Below are positions 1-6,068 of a stretch of DNA of 10,324 nucleotides, one piece after another (the first letter of the stretch is position 1; each line of letters begins with the position of its first letter). The position numbers and the translations under genes are program-made. This DNA comes from Pseudomonadota bacterium (GTDB taxonomy: Bacteria; Pseudomonadota; Alphaproteobacteria; Rickettsiales; SXRF01): contig JAGWLJ010000029.1 in assembly GCA_028873275.1 (NCBI GenBank), positions 1-10,324 on the forward strand. Direction: 5' to 3'. Below the pieces are notes generated by a model. It was given only the letters and a program-made list of their open reading frames with translations, had not been told where the DNA came from and searched no databases.

Positions 1-281
1 AGGACGAAGCATTTTTTGCCGCGCAACGGCTGGTCGAGGAACGTCTGGCCGCCTGCGCCAACATCCATGAGCCGGTCACCTCGGTGTACCGCTGGGAGGG
101 CGCCGTGCAGCAGGAGCAGGAGATCGTATTGACGGCCAAAACCATCGAAGCGCTGATTGAGCGTGCCATCGCCATGGTAAAGAGCTTGCATTCCCACCAG
201 CTGCCATGCATTATCGCCTACCCGGTCACCCGCGGATTCGCTCCGTTCATGCAATGGGTTGCCGACGAGACGAAAGACTGA
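1..281 (+). CDS. cutA: CutA family divalent-cation tolerance protein, 3' part
   Basis: The frame is open from base 3 to a TGA at 279-281 and gives 92 residues. Family CutA proteins are usually about 105-112 residues, so roughly the first 15 residues lie outside the window. Visible family marks are the segment ERLAACANI near the start, SVYRWEG in the middle, and the late stretch HSHQLPCIIAYPVTRG. CutA is a small cytoplasmic protein with a ferredoxin-like (GlnB/PII-like) fold that forms trimers. It was first linked to copper tolerance, but its biochemical role is still unclear. The gene ends 17 nt before tRNA-Gln with no terminator between them, so the tRNA may be read from the same transcript. 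Identification is firm from the conserved segments. The true start cannot be seen. Confidence 0.93.
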   Translation, partial: DEAFFAAQRLVEERLAACANIHEPVTSVYRWEGAVQQEQEIVLTAKTIEALIERAIAMVKSLHSHQLPCIIAYPVTRGFAPFMQWVADETKD

Positions 282-298
282 GTATGACTTCCCGGCAT

Positions 299-373
299 TG
301 GGGCGTAGCCAAGCGGTAAGGCAGCGGATTTTGATTCCGCCATTCGGAGGTTCGATCCCTCCCGCCCCAGCCA
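299..373 (+). tRNA. tRNA-Gln(UUG)
   Basis: A full cloverleaf can be drawn. The acceptor stem pairs TGGGGCG (299-305) with CGCCCCA (363-369), followed by discriminator G370 and an encoded CCA (371-373). The anticodon stem GCGGA/TCCGC encloses the loop TTTTGAT with anticodon TTG at 331-333. The T arm is GGAGG-TTCGATC-CCTCC (346-362). The tRNA is 75 nt including CCA. It lies between cutA and the convergent end of lipA, whose stop codon begins only 4 nt away, and I see no terminator hairpin in that gap. Confidence 0.97.
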
Positions 374-377
374 ACTG

Positions 378-1286
378 CTAGCTTTTTCTGGCCATCTTCA
401 GCTGTTCGAAATCCTCAGCCGCGTGGTAAGACGAGCGGGTCAGCGGCGAGGAGGAGACCATCAGGAATCCCTTGGCACGTGCCTGGCGGCCGTACCAGTC
501 AAATTCATCGGGCGTAACGTAACGCGCGACCGGCGCATGCGCCGGCGTCGGCTGCAGGTATTGTCCGATGGTCATGAAATCGACATCGGCGGCGCGCAGA
601 TCATCCATTACCTGCAGCACTTCTTCTTTTTCTTCACCGAGGCCCACCATCAGACCGGATTTGGTGAAGATGGAGGGATCGATTTCCTTGACCGTTTTCA
701 GCAGATGCAGCGAATTGAAATAGCGCGCGCCGGGACGGATGGCTTTATACAGCCGCGGCACCGTTTCGATATTATGGTTGTAGACGTCGGGCCGCGCCTT
801 GGCAACGATGGCGATGCCATGTTCCTTGCGCAGGAAATCCGGCGTCAGCACCTCGATGGTTGTCTTGGGGGCACGGGCGCGCAGGGCCAGGATGCAGGCA
901 GCAAAATGCGCCGCCCCGCCATCCTCCAGGTCGTCGCGGTCGACCGAGGTGACGACCACGTGCTGCAGCCCCAATTGCGCTACCGCAGCCGCCAGGTTCT
1001 CCGGCTCATGCGGGTTGAGCGCACCGGGCACGCCGGTTTTCACGTTGCAGAAGGCGCAGGCGCGGGTACAGGTATCGCCCATAATCATTACCGTGGCATG
1101 CTTCTGGCTCCAGCATTCGCCGATATTGGGGCAGGCCGCCTCCTCGCAGACGGTATTGAGTTTCAGACTGTGGATAATATCCCGCGTCGTCTGGTATTCC
1201 TTCGACACCGGCGCACGCACGCGGATCCAGCCCGGCTTCGGAAGTTTTTTATCATCTTTTTCCAATAAATTATGAAACTCGGCCAT
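378..1286 (-). CDS. lipA: Lipoyl synthase (radical SAM)
   Basis: LipA inserts two sulfur atoms into octanoyl groups on the E2 and H proteins of 2-oxoacid dehydrogenases and the glycine cleavage system. With the chosen ATG (1284-1286) it has 302 residues, normal for the family. It shows both iron-sulfur motifs: CX4CX5C at C47, C52 and C58 (CEEAACPNIGEC), which holds the sacrificial auxiliary cluster, and the radical SAM CX3CX2C at C73, C77 and C80 (CTRACAFC). The conserved C-terminal RSSYHA is also present. The frame is open further, to 1412, but that would run past the rpoZ start and add 42 residues without family character, so I prefer the internal start. Its Shine-Dalgarno is weak (GGAAT about 10 nt upstream). 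It diverges from rpoZ, with 97 bp between the start codons, and converges on tRNA-Gln. I see no octanoyltransferase gene (lipB) nearby. Confidence 0.96.
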   Translation of the reverse strand: MAEFHNLLEKDDKKLPKPGWIRVRAPVSKEYQTTRDIIHSLKLNTVCEEAACPNIGECWSQKHATVMIMGDTCTRACAFCNVKTGVPGALNPHEPENLAAAVAQLGLQHVVVTSVDRDDLEDGGAAHFAACILALRARAPKTTIEVLTPDFLRKEHGIAIVAKARPDVYNHNIETVPRLYKAIRPGARYFNSLHLLKTVKEIDPSIFTKSGLMVGLGEEKEEVLQVMDDLRAADVDFMTIGQYLQPTPAHAPVARYVTPDEFDWYGRQARAKGFLMVSSSPLTRSSYHAAEDFEQLKMARKS

Positions 1287-1311
1287 ACTTTTGCTATTCC
1301 GCGGAAAACGC

Positions 1312-1340
1312 TTGTCTTTGCACATCAAATCCTTTATAAG
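1312..1340 (+). promoter_or_regulatory. Candidate sigma-70 type promoter for rpoZ
   Basis: In the lipA-rpoZ divergent gap, TTGTCT (1312-1317) and TATAAG (1335-1340) are separated by exactly 17 bp. They match 4/6 and 5/6 of the standard -35 and -10 boxes. Transcription would begin near 1347 and leave a leader of about 37 nt before the rpoZ ATG. The same AT-rich TTATAA core could serve as a -10 for lipA on the other strand, but I find no good -35 for it. This is pattern matching only. Confidence 0.45.
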
Positions 1341-1383
1341 CGCTAATCCTTTCAGAAAACTGCCGCAATTGCAAGGAGCATCC

Positions 1384-1794
1384 ATGGCCCGCGTTACCGT
1401 CGAAGACTGCATTATTCAGGTTCCCAACCGTTTCGAGCTGGTGCTGCTGGCCGCCCAGCGCGCTAAGCAGATCACCTCGGGCAACCCGCTGACCATCGAG
1501 CGCGACAATGATAAGGACAGCGTGGTCGCCTTGCGCGAAATTGCCGACCAGACGGTCAGCCTCGAAGGTTTGAGCGAGACACTGGTGCAGAGCTTCTTCA
1601 AGAAACCGATCGCCGACATCGCCGACCAGAAGCTGCTCACCAAGGGCGAGGAAATCCCCGCCGAGGTCGAGGAAGCCTTCAAGGATGCGGCGCAGCACAT
1701 CACCGTGCAGAAAGCCCCGGAAGAGGCCGATGTCTCCGAGGGCGAGGACGGCAGCATGTCGTTCTCCGAGGACAATGTCGAAGCCGAGGATTAA
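1384..1794 (+). CDS. rpoZ: DNA-directed RNA polymerase omega subunit
   Basis: Omega helps fold and assemble the beta' subunit of RNA polymerase and is one target of ppGpp signalling. The protein has 136 residues. The N-terminal region MARVTVEDCIIQVPNRFELV and the following LAAQRAKQI are the family signature, and residues 1-75 cover the conserved core. The last 50 or so residues form an acidic, probably disordered tail ending NVEAED, a length typical of alphaproteobacterial omega and longer than the 91 residues in E. coli. The start is fixed by AAGGAG at 1373-1378, 5 nt before the ATG. The frame is open upstream to 1291 but without a better ribosome site. rpoZ is commonly next to spoT/relA in proteobacteria. 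Here it is followed by a CopC-like gene whose start overlaps its last 20 bases, which points to coupled translation. Confidence 0.96.
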   Translation: MARVTVEDCIIQVPNRFELVLLAAQRAKQITSGNPLTIERDNDKDSVVALREIADQTVSLEGLSETLVQSFFKKPIADIADQKLLTKGEEIPAEVEEAFKDAAQHITVQKAPEEADVSEGEDGSMSFSEDNVEAED

Positions 1795-2188
1795 TCGCGG
1801 GCTTCTGGTCTTCGCTGCGCTGGCGTGCCTTCCCTGCAATGCCCATGCACTGAAAACCCTGGTCATCATCGAGAACGCAGCACCAGCCGCTCCGGCGCAG
1901 CGCCTGGTATCGACCAGGCCATACGACAACGAAACGCTGGACAAGCCGCCCCCGGCCGTGGTCATCACCTTTTCACAGCCGATCCGCCCAGACAAAAGCC
2001 AGATACGCGTCTATGACTCTTATGGAGCGCCGGTCAGCACTGGTGCGCTTTCCGGCGGCGGCACCCGCATGTCGGTGTCCCTGCCCAAACTGCCGCCCGG
2101 CCGTTACGGGGTAAAATGGCGGGAAAGCTGCCTCTGCGAGGATGAGACCGCCGATTTAAGCGACGAATTCCACTTCACCATACGTTAA
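1775..2188 (+). CDS. Exported CopC-domain-like protein
   Basis: The 137-residue protein starts with a signal peptide: a basic start (MSKPRINR), a hydrophobic core, and CNAHA at 21-25. Signal peptidase could cut after A25, or after A23, which would leave His24 at the mature N-terminus as in classical CopC. A Cys at 18 (ALAC) is a weaker lipoprotein alternative. The rest resembles the CopC/YobA beta-sandwich: VSTRPYDNETL, PAVVITFSQPI, IRVYDSYG, then LPKLPPGRYGVKWR and the final EFHFTIR. CopC proteins bind copper in the periplasm. Here the usual late DGH segment is replaced by an acidic stretch containing Cys119-Leu-Cys121, so the canonical Cu(II) site looks incomplete and copper binding is unproven. 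The ATG at 1775 lies inside rpoZ in another frame, with GAGGA at 1768-1772 just upstream. No copper transporter gene accompanies it. The assignment rests on fold-level similarity. Confidence 0.7.
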   Translation: MSKPRINRGLLVFAALACLPCNAHALKTLVIIENAAPAAPAQRLVSTRPYDNETLDKPPPAVVITFSQPIRPDKSQIRVYDSYGAPVSTGALSGGGTRMSVSLPKLPPGRYGVKWRESCLCEDETADLSDEFHFTIR

Positions 2189-2234
2189 TCCCGCTGGATA
2201 AACGCGCCGATTTGGATTAGGTAAGGCTCGGCAA

Positions 2235-2310
2235 GCACCCGTAGCTCAGTGGATAGAGCACCGCCCTCCGAAGGCGGGGGTCGTGAGTTCGAATCTCGCC
2301 GGGTGCACCA
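2235..2310 (+). tRNA. tRNA-Arg(CCG)
   Basis: The acceptor stem pairs GCACCCG (2235-2241) with CGGGTGC (2300-2306), followed by discriminator A2307 and an encoded CCA (2308-2310). The anticodon stem CCGCC/GGCGG encloses the loop CTCCGAA, with anticodon CCG at 2268-2270. The T arm is GTGAG-TTCGAAT-CTCGC (one G-U pair). The tRNA is 76 nt including CCA. It lies 46 nt after the CopC-like gene and 21 nt before the DUF190 start codon. No terminator follows it, so the downstream unit may be read through from the tRNA promoter. Confidence 0.97.
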
Positions 2311-2331
2311 GCCTACTTGCAGGAGGTATCG

Positions 2332-2688
2332 ATGCAGATCCCCAAAAATGCTGTCTTGCTGCGCGTTTTCATCGGCGAGAACGACAAAAACCATCACCAG
2401 CCGCTCTATGAAGCGATCGTGCTGAAAGCCCGCGAGATGGGCTTAAGCGGCGCCACCGTGTTGCGCGGGCCGATGGGCTTCGGCCATTCCAGCCGCCTGC
2501 ACACGGCAAAAATATTGCGCCTGTCGGAGGACCTGCCGGTCGTTATCGAACTGGTAGACGGTGAAGAGAAGATTAATGCTTTTCTGCCCGCTCTAGACGC
2601 GCTGATGAAAGACGGCAGCGGTCTTATCACCCTCGAAAATGTGCAGGTGCTGCGCTACGGCAGCGACGCTGCCGCAGCCCCGAGATGA
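2332..2688 (+). CDS. DUF190 family protein
   Basis: This 118-residue cytoplasmic protein shows the DUF190 (COG1993) pattern: an early strand VLLRVFIGENDK, a helix with LYEAIVLKAREMGLSG, then ATVLRGPMGFG and a late strand DLPVVIELVDGEEKI. The family is small, alpha/beta and thought to have a PII-like fold. Its function is not established, but it is often encoded beside crcB fluoride channels, as it is here two genes downstream. The start is set by AGGAGG at 2321-2326, 5 nt before the ATG at 2332. A TTG at 2317 is in frame but precedes that ribosome site. The stop overlaps the start of the next gene (ATGA at 2685-2688), indicating translational coupling. A regulatory or accessory role in fluoride export is inference from the neighbourhood. 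Confidence 0.9.
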   Translation: MQIPKNAVLLRVFIGENDKNHHQPLYEAIVLKAREMGLSGATVLRGPMGFGHSSRLHTAKILRLSEDLPVVIELVDGEEKINAFLPALDALMKDGSGLITLENVQVLRYGSDAAAAPR

Positions 2689-3845
2689 CGGCATCCTCCT
2701 CAGCCGCATTCCGTTTCGTGCTGATGATCGGCATCGTCAGCCTGTTCGCCGATTTTGTTTATGAAGGCTCGCGCAGCATCACCGGTCCCTACCTGGCGCA
2801 GCTGGGCGCTAGCGGCACCATCGTCGGCGTCGTTACCGGACTGGGCGAGCTGCTGGGCTACGGGCTGCGGCTGGTGTCGGGACGCCTGGCCGAGCGTACA
2901 GGAAAATTCTGGCCGATCACCATTCTCGGCTATGCCATTCAGATGGCGTCCGTGCCGCTGCTGGCGCTGGCGGGAAGCTGGCAGGTCGCTGCGCTGCTGA
3001 TCGTTGCCGAGCGCATCGGCAAGGCGACGCGCAACCCGCCGCGTAACGTCATGCTTTCACACGCCGGCAATGTCATCGGGCAGGGCTGGGTGTTCGGACT
3101 GCATGAAGCGCTCGACCAGGCGGGAGCGATGATCGGGCCGCTCTCCGTCGCCGCCGTGCTGGCACATCAGGGCGATTATAAAACCGCTTTCGTCCTGCTG
3201 CTGATCCCGGCGTTAATGACGCTTGCTCTGGTGGGCGTGGCGCGCTGGATATATCCGCGGCCGGGCAGTCTCGAAGCGCATCATCCTGATTTGCATACGG
3301 TCAGTCTTCCCCGAGCCTTCTGGATATATCTGGCTGGCGCAGCGCTGGTGGCGGCGGGTTTTCCCGATTTCTCGCTGATGTCCTTTCACTTCGAAAGAAC
3401 CGGCGCCGTCCCGCCAACATGGATCCCCATTTTTTATGCGATCGCGATGGGGACGAGCGGCCTTGGCTCGCTGGTATTCGGCGCGCTGTTTGACCGCAAA
3501 GGCATCGCCATTCTTATTCCGCTGACGCTGGTGACCGCCGTGTTCGTGCCGCTGGCCTTCCTGGGAGGATTTGCCGCAGCGCTCATCGGTTCTGCATTAT
3601 GGGGGATGGGCATGGGCGTGCATGAGTCGATCATTCCTGCGGCGGTGGCCGGAATGGTGCCGCTGGAAAGGCGCGCCTCGGCCTATGGCCTGTTCACGGC
3701 GGCATATGGCATTTCCTGGTTTCTCGGCAGCGCCGTTATCGGTATGCTGTATGACATATCGCTGCCGGGGCTCATCGGCTTTTCGATTGCCGCCGGGCTG
3801 GCGGCCATACCGTTCTTCATTTTGCTCAGGAGGCAGCGGGCATGA
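2685..3845 (+). CDS. Major facilitator superfamily transporter, substrate unknown
   Basis: The 386-residue hydrophobic protein fits a 12-helix major facilitator transporter in the inner membrane. The loop between helices 2 and 3 carries a variant of the family signature, GRLAERTGK (residues 66-74). The matching loop in the second half carries GALFDRKG (266-273), the duplicated signature expected of the two-fold repeat. A less hydrophobic stretch around residues 188-210 is the usual central loop. Helix 1 contains acidic residues (FADFVYEGSR), and a basic segment, GKATRNPPRN (112-121), lies in a cytoplasmic-type loop. The gene starts with ATGA overlapping the DUF190 stop and ends with ATGA overlapping the crcB start, so it is the middle gene of a tight operon. 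Substrate cannot be read from the sequence. A link to fluoride or another anion is only suggested by position. It could also be a drug or metabolite exporter. Confidence 0.85.
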   Translation: MTASSSAAFRFVLMIGIVSLFADFVYEGSRSITGPYLAQLGASGTIVGVVTGLGELLGYGLRLVSGRLAERTGKFWPITILGYAIQMASVPLLALAGSWQVAALLIVAERIGKATRNPPRNVMLSHAGNVIGQGWVFGLHEALDQAGAMIGPLSVAAVLAHQGDYKTAFVLLLIPALMTLALVGVARWIYPRPGSLEAHHPDLHTVSLPRAFWIYLAGAALVAAGFPDFSLMSFHFERTGAVPPTWIPIFYAIAMGTSGLGSLVFGALFDRKGIAILIPLTLVTAVFVPLAFLGGFAAALIGSALWGMGMGVHESIIPAAVAGMVPLERRASAYGLFTAAYGISWFLGSAVIGMLYDISLPGLIGFSIAAGLAAIPFFILLRRQRA

Positions 3846-4237
3846 TCACGTATCTGTGGGTGGCGCTCGGCAGCGCGCTGGGCGGCATGGCGCGCTACTG
3901 GCTTTCCGGCGCGGTCGCCACTGCCTTCGGTGAGGCTTTTCCGTGGGGCACGCTGATCATCAATATCATCGGATCTTTCGTCATCGGCTTCTTCGCCACC
4001 TTCACCGGGCCGGATGGCCGGATCTTCGCGCCATCGGATATCCGGATATTCGTCATGGTGGGATTGTGCGGCGGCTTCACCACGTTTTCCTCCTTCAGCC
4101 TGCAGACGCTCAACTTGGCGCGCGATGGCGAGTTCTTCCATGCCGGCATGAATATCCTGCTGTCGGTAGCGCTGTGCCTGCTCTTTGCCTGGCTCGGCCA
4201 CGCCGCCGCCGCGGCAATGAACCAGATCAGGGGATAG
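3842..4237 (+). CDS. crcB: Fluoride-specific ion channel CrcB/Fluc
   Basis: CrcB (Fluc) forms an antiparallel dimer in the inner membrane that lets fluoride leave the cell. The 131-residue product has the expected four hydrophobic segments. Family residues are visible: GGMARYW with Arg18 in helix 1, the pore asparagine N41 in WGTLIINIIGSF, and GGFTTFSSFS (77-86) containing the Phe-box residues F82 and F85. The protein has no second partner gene beside it, so a homodimer is expected rather than a heterodimer. Translation is coupled to the transporter gene by the ATGA overlap. At its 3' end it converges on moeB, and the two reading frames overlap by 11 bp with no terminator visible. I see no fluoride riboswitch in front of the operon, so expression may be constitutive. 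Confidence 0.95.
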   Translation: MITYLWVALGSALGGMARYWLSGAVATAFGEAFPWGTLIINIIGSFVIGFFATFTGPDGRIFAPSDIRIFVMVGLCGGFTTFSSFSLQTLNLARDGEFFHAGMNILLSVALCLLFAWLGHAAAAAMNQIRG

Positions 4238-5048
4238 CGCAGGCGGTGCAGCCGGGATCCTTCGGCAGCGCCACTTTTTTAATTTGCAGCGTCAGCGCAT
4301 CCATCACCAGCAGCCAGCCGGAAAGCGATTCGCCCACGCCCAGCAATTCCTTGATAGTTTCCAGCGCCTGGAATCCGCCCATGATGCCGGCCAGCGGCCC
4401 GACGATACCTTCCTGCGCGCAGGAAACTTCGCGTTCCGGTATCTGCGGCACCAGGCAGCGATAACAGGGATGCGGCGCACCGAGATAAGGCTTGAACGTG
4501 GAAAGTTGTGCCGAGAAACCGCTGATGGCCGCCGATACCAGCGTTTTCCGTTCCTGAAAACATGCCTCGGCCAGCGCGAAGCGCGTTGCAAAATTATCAC
4601 TGCCGTCAATGACGATATCGAAAGCGCGAATGCGCTCCCGCGCATTCTCTTTTATCAGCCGCTCGGGAAATACTTCCACCCGGCATTCCGGATTAACCTC
4701 ATGAACCCGATCACGCGCCGCCTCCACCTTGGGCCGCCCGATATCGGCCTCCTCGAACAACACTTGCCGCTGCAGGTTGGAAAGCTCGACGCGATCCGGC
4801 TCAATAATGCCCAGCCGCCCGACGCCCGCCGCCGCCAGATAAGCGATCGCCGCACTGCCCAACCCCCCTGCCCCGATCACCAGCGCCGAAGAAGCCAGCA
4901 TCTTCCGCTGCCCCTCTTCGCCGATCTCGGGAAGCACAATGTGGCGGGCATAGCGGCGCAGGGCATCAGGTGTCAGGTGACAGGTGACAGAATCGCTATT
5001 TCTTTTTATCTGACACCCGACACCCGACACCTGACACCTACTCTGCAA
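4227..5048 (-). CDS. moeB: MoeB/ThiF-type adenylyltransferase, start uncertain
   Basis: This E1-like enzyme uses ATP to adenylate the C-terminal glycine of a ubiquitin-like sulfur carrier such as MoaD or ThiS. Counting from the TTG at 5048 it shows the nucleotide loop GAGGLGS (59-65), NLQRQVLF with the arginine finger (91-98), DGSDNFATR (148-156), the first zinc pair CYRC (195-198), SCAQEGIVGPLAG (209-221), and the second zinc pair CTAC near the end (267-270). There is no rhodanese domain. The recognised core begins at LTPDALRRYARHI (residue 25) and is 249 residues, the length of E. coli MoeB. Residues before that come from a repeat element. No in-frame ATG exists, so translation must start at TTG 5048, at GTG 5030 (weak GTAGG upstream), or at another non-ATG codon. 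It follows cysK directly. MoaD versus ThiS as partner cannot be decided here. Confidence 0.88.
   Translation of the reverse strand: MQSRCQVSGVGCQIKRNSDSVTCHLTPDALRRYARHIVLPEIGEEGQRKMLASSALVIGAGGLGSAAIAYLAAAGVGRLGIIEPDRVELSNLQRQVLFEEADIGRPKVEAARDRVHEVNPECRVEVFPERLIKENARERIRAFDIVIDGSDNFATRFALAEACFQERKTLVSAAISGFSAQLSTFKPYLGAPHPCYRCLVPQIPEREVSCAQEGIVGPLAGIMGGFQALETIKELLGVGESLSGWLLVMDALTLQIKKVALPKDPGCTACAIP
4962..5038. repeat. Inverted pair of 7-bp tandem repeat arrays
   Basis: On the minus strand, 5038-5010 is four copies of GGTGTCR (GGTGTCA, GGTGTCG, GGTGTCG, GGTGTCA) plus a G. On the plus strand, 4962-4990 is GGCATCA, GGTGTCA, GGTGACA, GGTGACA plus a G. The two 29-bp arms therefore form an inverted repeat with 23 of 29 positions paired, around a 19-bp AT-rich spacer (4991-5009). 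The first base of one arm is the last base of the cysK TAG stop, and the other arm runs into the moeB core. The whole element is open in the moeB frame. Confidence 0.85.
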
Positions 5049-6024
5049 ACAGATCCGTGCTCAGATACCGCTCTGCGCTCGACGCGGCGATGACGACGAT
5101 GGTCTTGCCCTTCATCTCCGGACGCGCGCCCACTTCGAGCGCGGCGGCGATGGTGGCGCCGGAGGAGATGCCCACCGGGATGCCCTCAAGCTTGGCCACT
5201 TTGCGCGCCATTTCGAAGGAGGTCTGGTTGCCGATGGTGATGATTTCGTCGATCAGGTCGCGCTGAAGGATATCGGGCACGAATCCGGCGCCCAGGCCCT
5301 GGATTTTATGGGGGCCGGGCTTGCCGCCGGAAAGCACGGGGCTGTCCTCGGGCTCGACGGCGATCATTTTTATGCCGGGCTTGCGCTGCTTCAATACCTG
5401 CGCCACGCCAGTGATGGTGCCGCCGGTGCCGACGCCGGCGACAAACACATCAACCTTGCCGCCGGTATCCTTCCACACTTCCTCGGCGGTGGTGCGGCGG
5501 TGGATTTCCGGATTGGCGGTATTCTTGAACTGCTGCAGCATGAGCGCATGCGGATTGCCGGCGAGAATCTCCTCGGCGCGCTCGATAGCGCCGCGCATGC
5601 CCTTGGCAGCCGGCGTCAGCTCAACCTCGGCGCCCAGGAATTTGAGCATCTTCTTGCGCTCCATCGACACGCTTTCCGGCATGATGACGGCCAGCCGGTA
5701 GCCCTTGGCGGCGCAGACGAAAGCCAGCGCGATGCCGGTATTGCCCGAGGTCGGCTCGACCAGCAGGGTCTCGGACGTCATCTTCCCCGACGCTTCGGCC
5801 GCCTCGACCATCGAGAGCGCAATGCGGTCTTTGACCGACGACAGCGGATTGAAAAACTCGGCCTTGACCAGCACGTCGGCCACGCAGCCGGCTTCTTTAG
5901 CCAGCCGGTGCAGGCGGATCAGCGGCGTATTGCCGATGGTTTCAAGGATCGAATCATACACGCGGCCCCGGCCCGGCTCATCGAGCGCGGCGGGAGCAAG
6001 TTTGGCGGCGGCAGCTTTGGTCAT
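5038..6024 (-). CDS. cysK: Cysteine synthase A (O-acetylserine sulfhydrylase)
   Basis: This PLP enzyme makes cysteine from O-acetylserine and sulfide in the cytoplasm. The 328-residue product has the PLP lysine K65 in NPLSSVKDR (59-67), the substrate loop PTSGNTG (91-97), the phosphate-binding GTGGT (199-203), GISSGA (286-291) and the late SSAERYLST (315-323). In most relatives this last motif reads SSGERYLST, so a glycine-to-alanine change is present. About 20 residues precede the usual start of the domain. The start is the ATG at 6024, with AAAGGAG 8 nt upstream; the open frame beyond it overlaps the regulator gene and has no family character. It lies 44 nt after an Rrf2-type regulator gene and directly before moeB. 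Its stop codon abuts an inverted repeat. A cystathionine beta-synthase-like or CysM role is less likely given the motifs. Confidence 0.95.
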   Translation of the reverse strand: MTKAAAAKLAPAALDEPGRGRVYDSILETIGNTPLIRLHRLAKEAGCVADVLVKAEFFNPLSSVKDRIALSMVEAAEASGKMTSETLLVEPTSGNTGIALAFVCAAKGYRLAVIMPESVSMERKKMLKFLGAEVELTPAAKGMRGAIERAEEILAGNPHALMLQQFKNTANPEIHRRTTAEEVWKDTGGKVDVFVAGVGTGGTITGVAQVLKQRKPGIKMIAVEPEDSPVLSGGKPGPHKIQGLGAGFVPDILQRDLIDEIITIGNQTSFEMARKVAKLEGIPVGISSGATIAAALEVGARPEMKGKTIVVIAASSAERYLSTDLFAE

Positions 6025-6039
6025 AGGAGATACTCCTTT
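6025..6039 (-). promoter_or_regulatory. cysK ribosome binding site inside a small hairpin
   Basis: On the minus strand the Shine-Dalgarno AAAGGAG (6039-6033) is followed by TAT and then CTCCT (6029-6025), directly before the ATG. AGGAG and CTCCT can pair as a perfect 5-bp stem with a 3-nt loop, which would hide the ribosome site. Whether this fold forms or is regulated is unknown. Confidence 0.5.
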
Positions 6040-6044
6040 ATCTT

Positions 6045-6066
6045 GCCATCCTCGCGAGGGATGACG
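6045..6066. repeat. Short palindrome in the cysK leader
   Basis: The centre CTCGCGAG (6051-6058) is a perfect 8-bp palindrome. Pairing extends outward through CATC (6047-6050) and GATG (6060-6063), with one unpaired G. The gap between the regulator stop and the cysK start (6025-6068) is almost entirely this palindrome plus the ribosome site. It resembles the short CATCC...GGATG dispersed palindromes common between proteobacterial genes. It has no T-tract, so it is not a classical terminator. Confidence 0.55.
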
Positions 6067-6068
6067 GG

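Noticed and set aside
299..373. Integration site of a mobile element at tRNA-Gln
   Set aside because: No integrase, no duplicated tRNA 3' end and no change in gene character follow it. lipA begins 4 nt away.
423..1268. Long plus-strand open frame opposite lipA
   Set aside because: It is a high-GC antisense shadow of lipA with Arg/His-rich composition and no recognisable family. The lipA motifs are unambiguous.
1287..1412. N-terminal extension of lipA to the start at 1412
   Set aside because: It would overlap the rpoZ start and its ribosome site, and the extra 42 residues show no lipoyl synthase similarity.
2189..2331. Fluoride riboswitch upstream of the crcB operon
   Set aside because: The region is mostly tRNA-Arg. 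The remaining 46 and 21 bases do not show the conserved riboswitch core.
4962..5038. CRISPR array
   Set aside because: The repeats are 7 bp, directly tandem and arranged as two inverted arms without unique spacers of regular length, and no cas genes are present.
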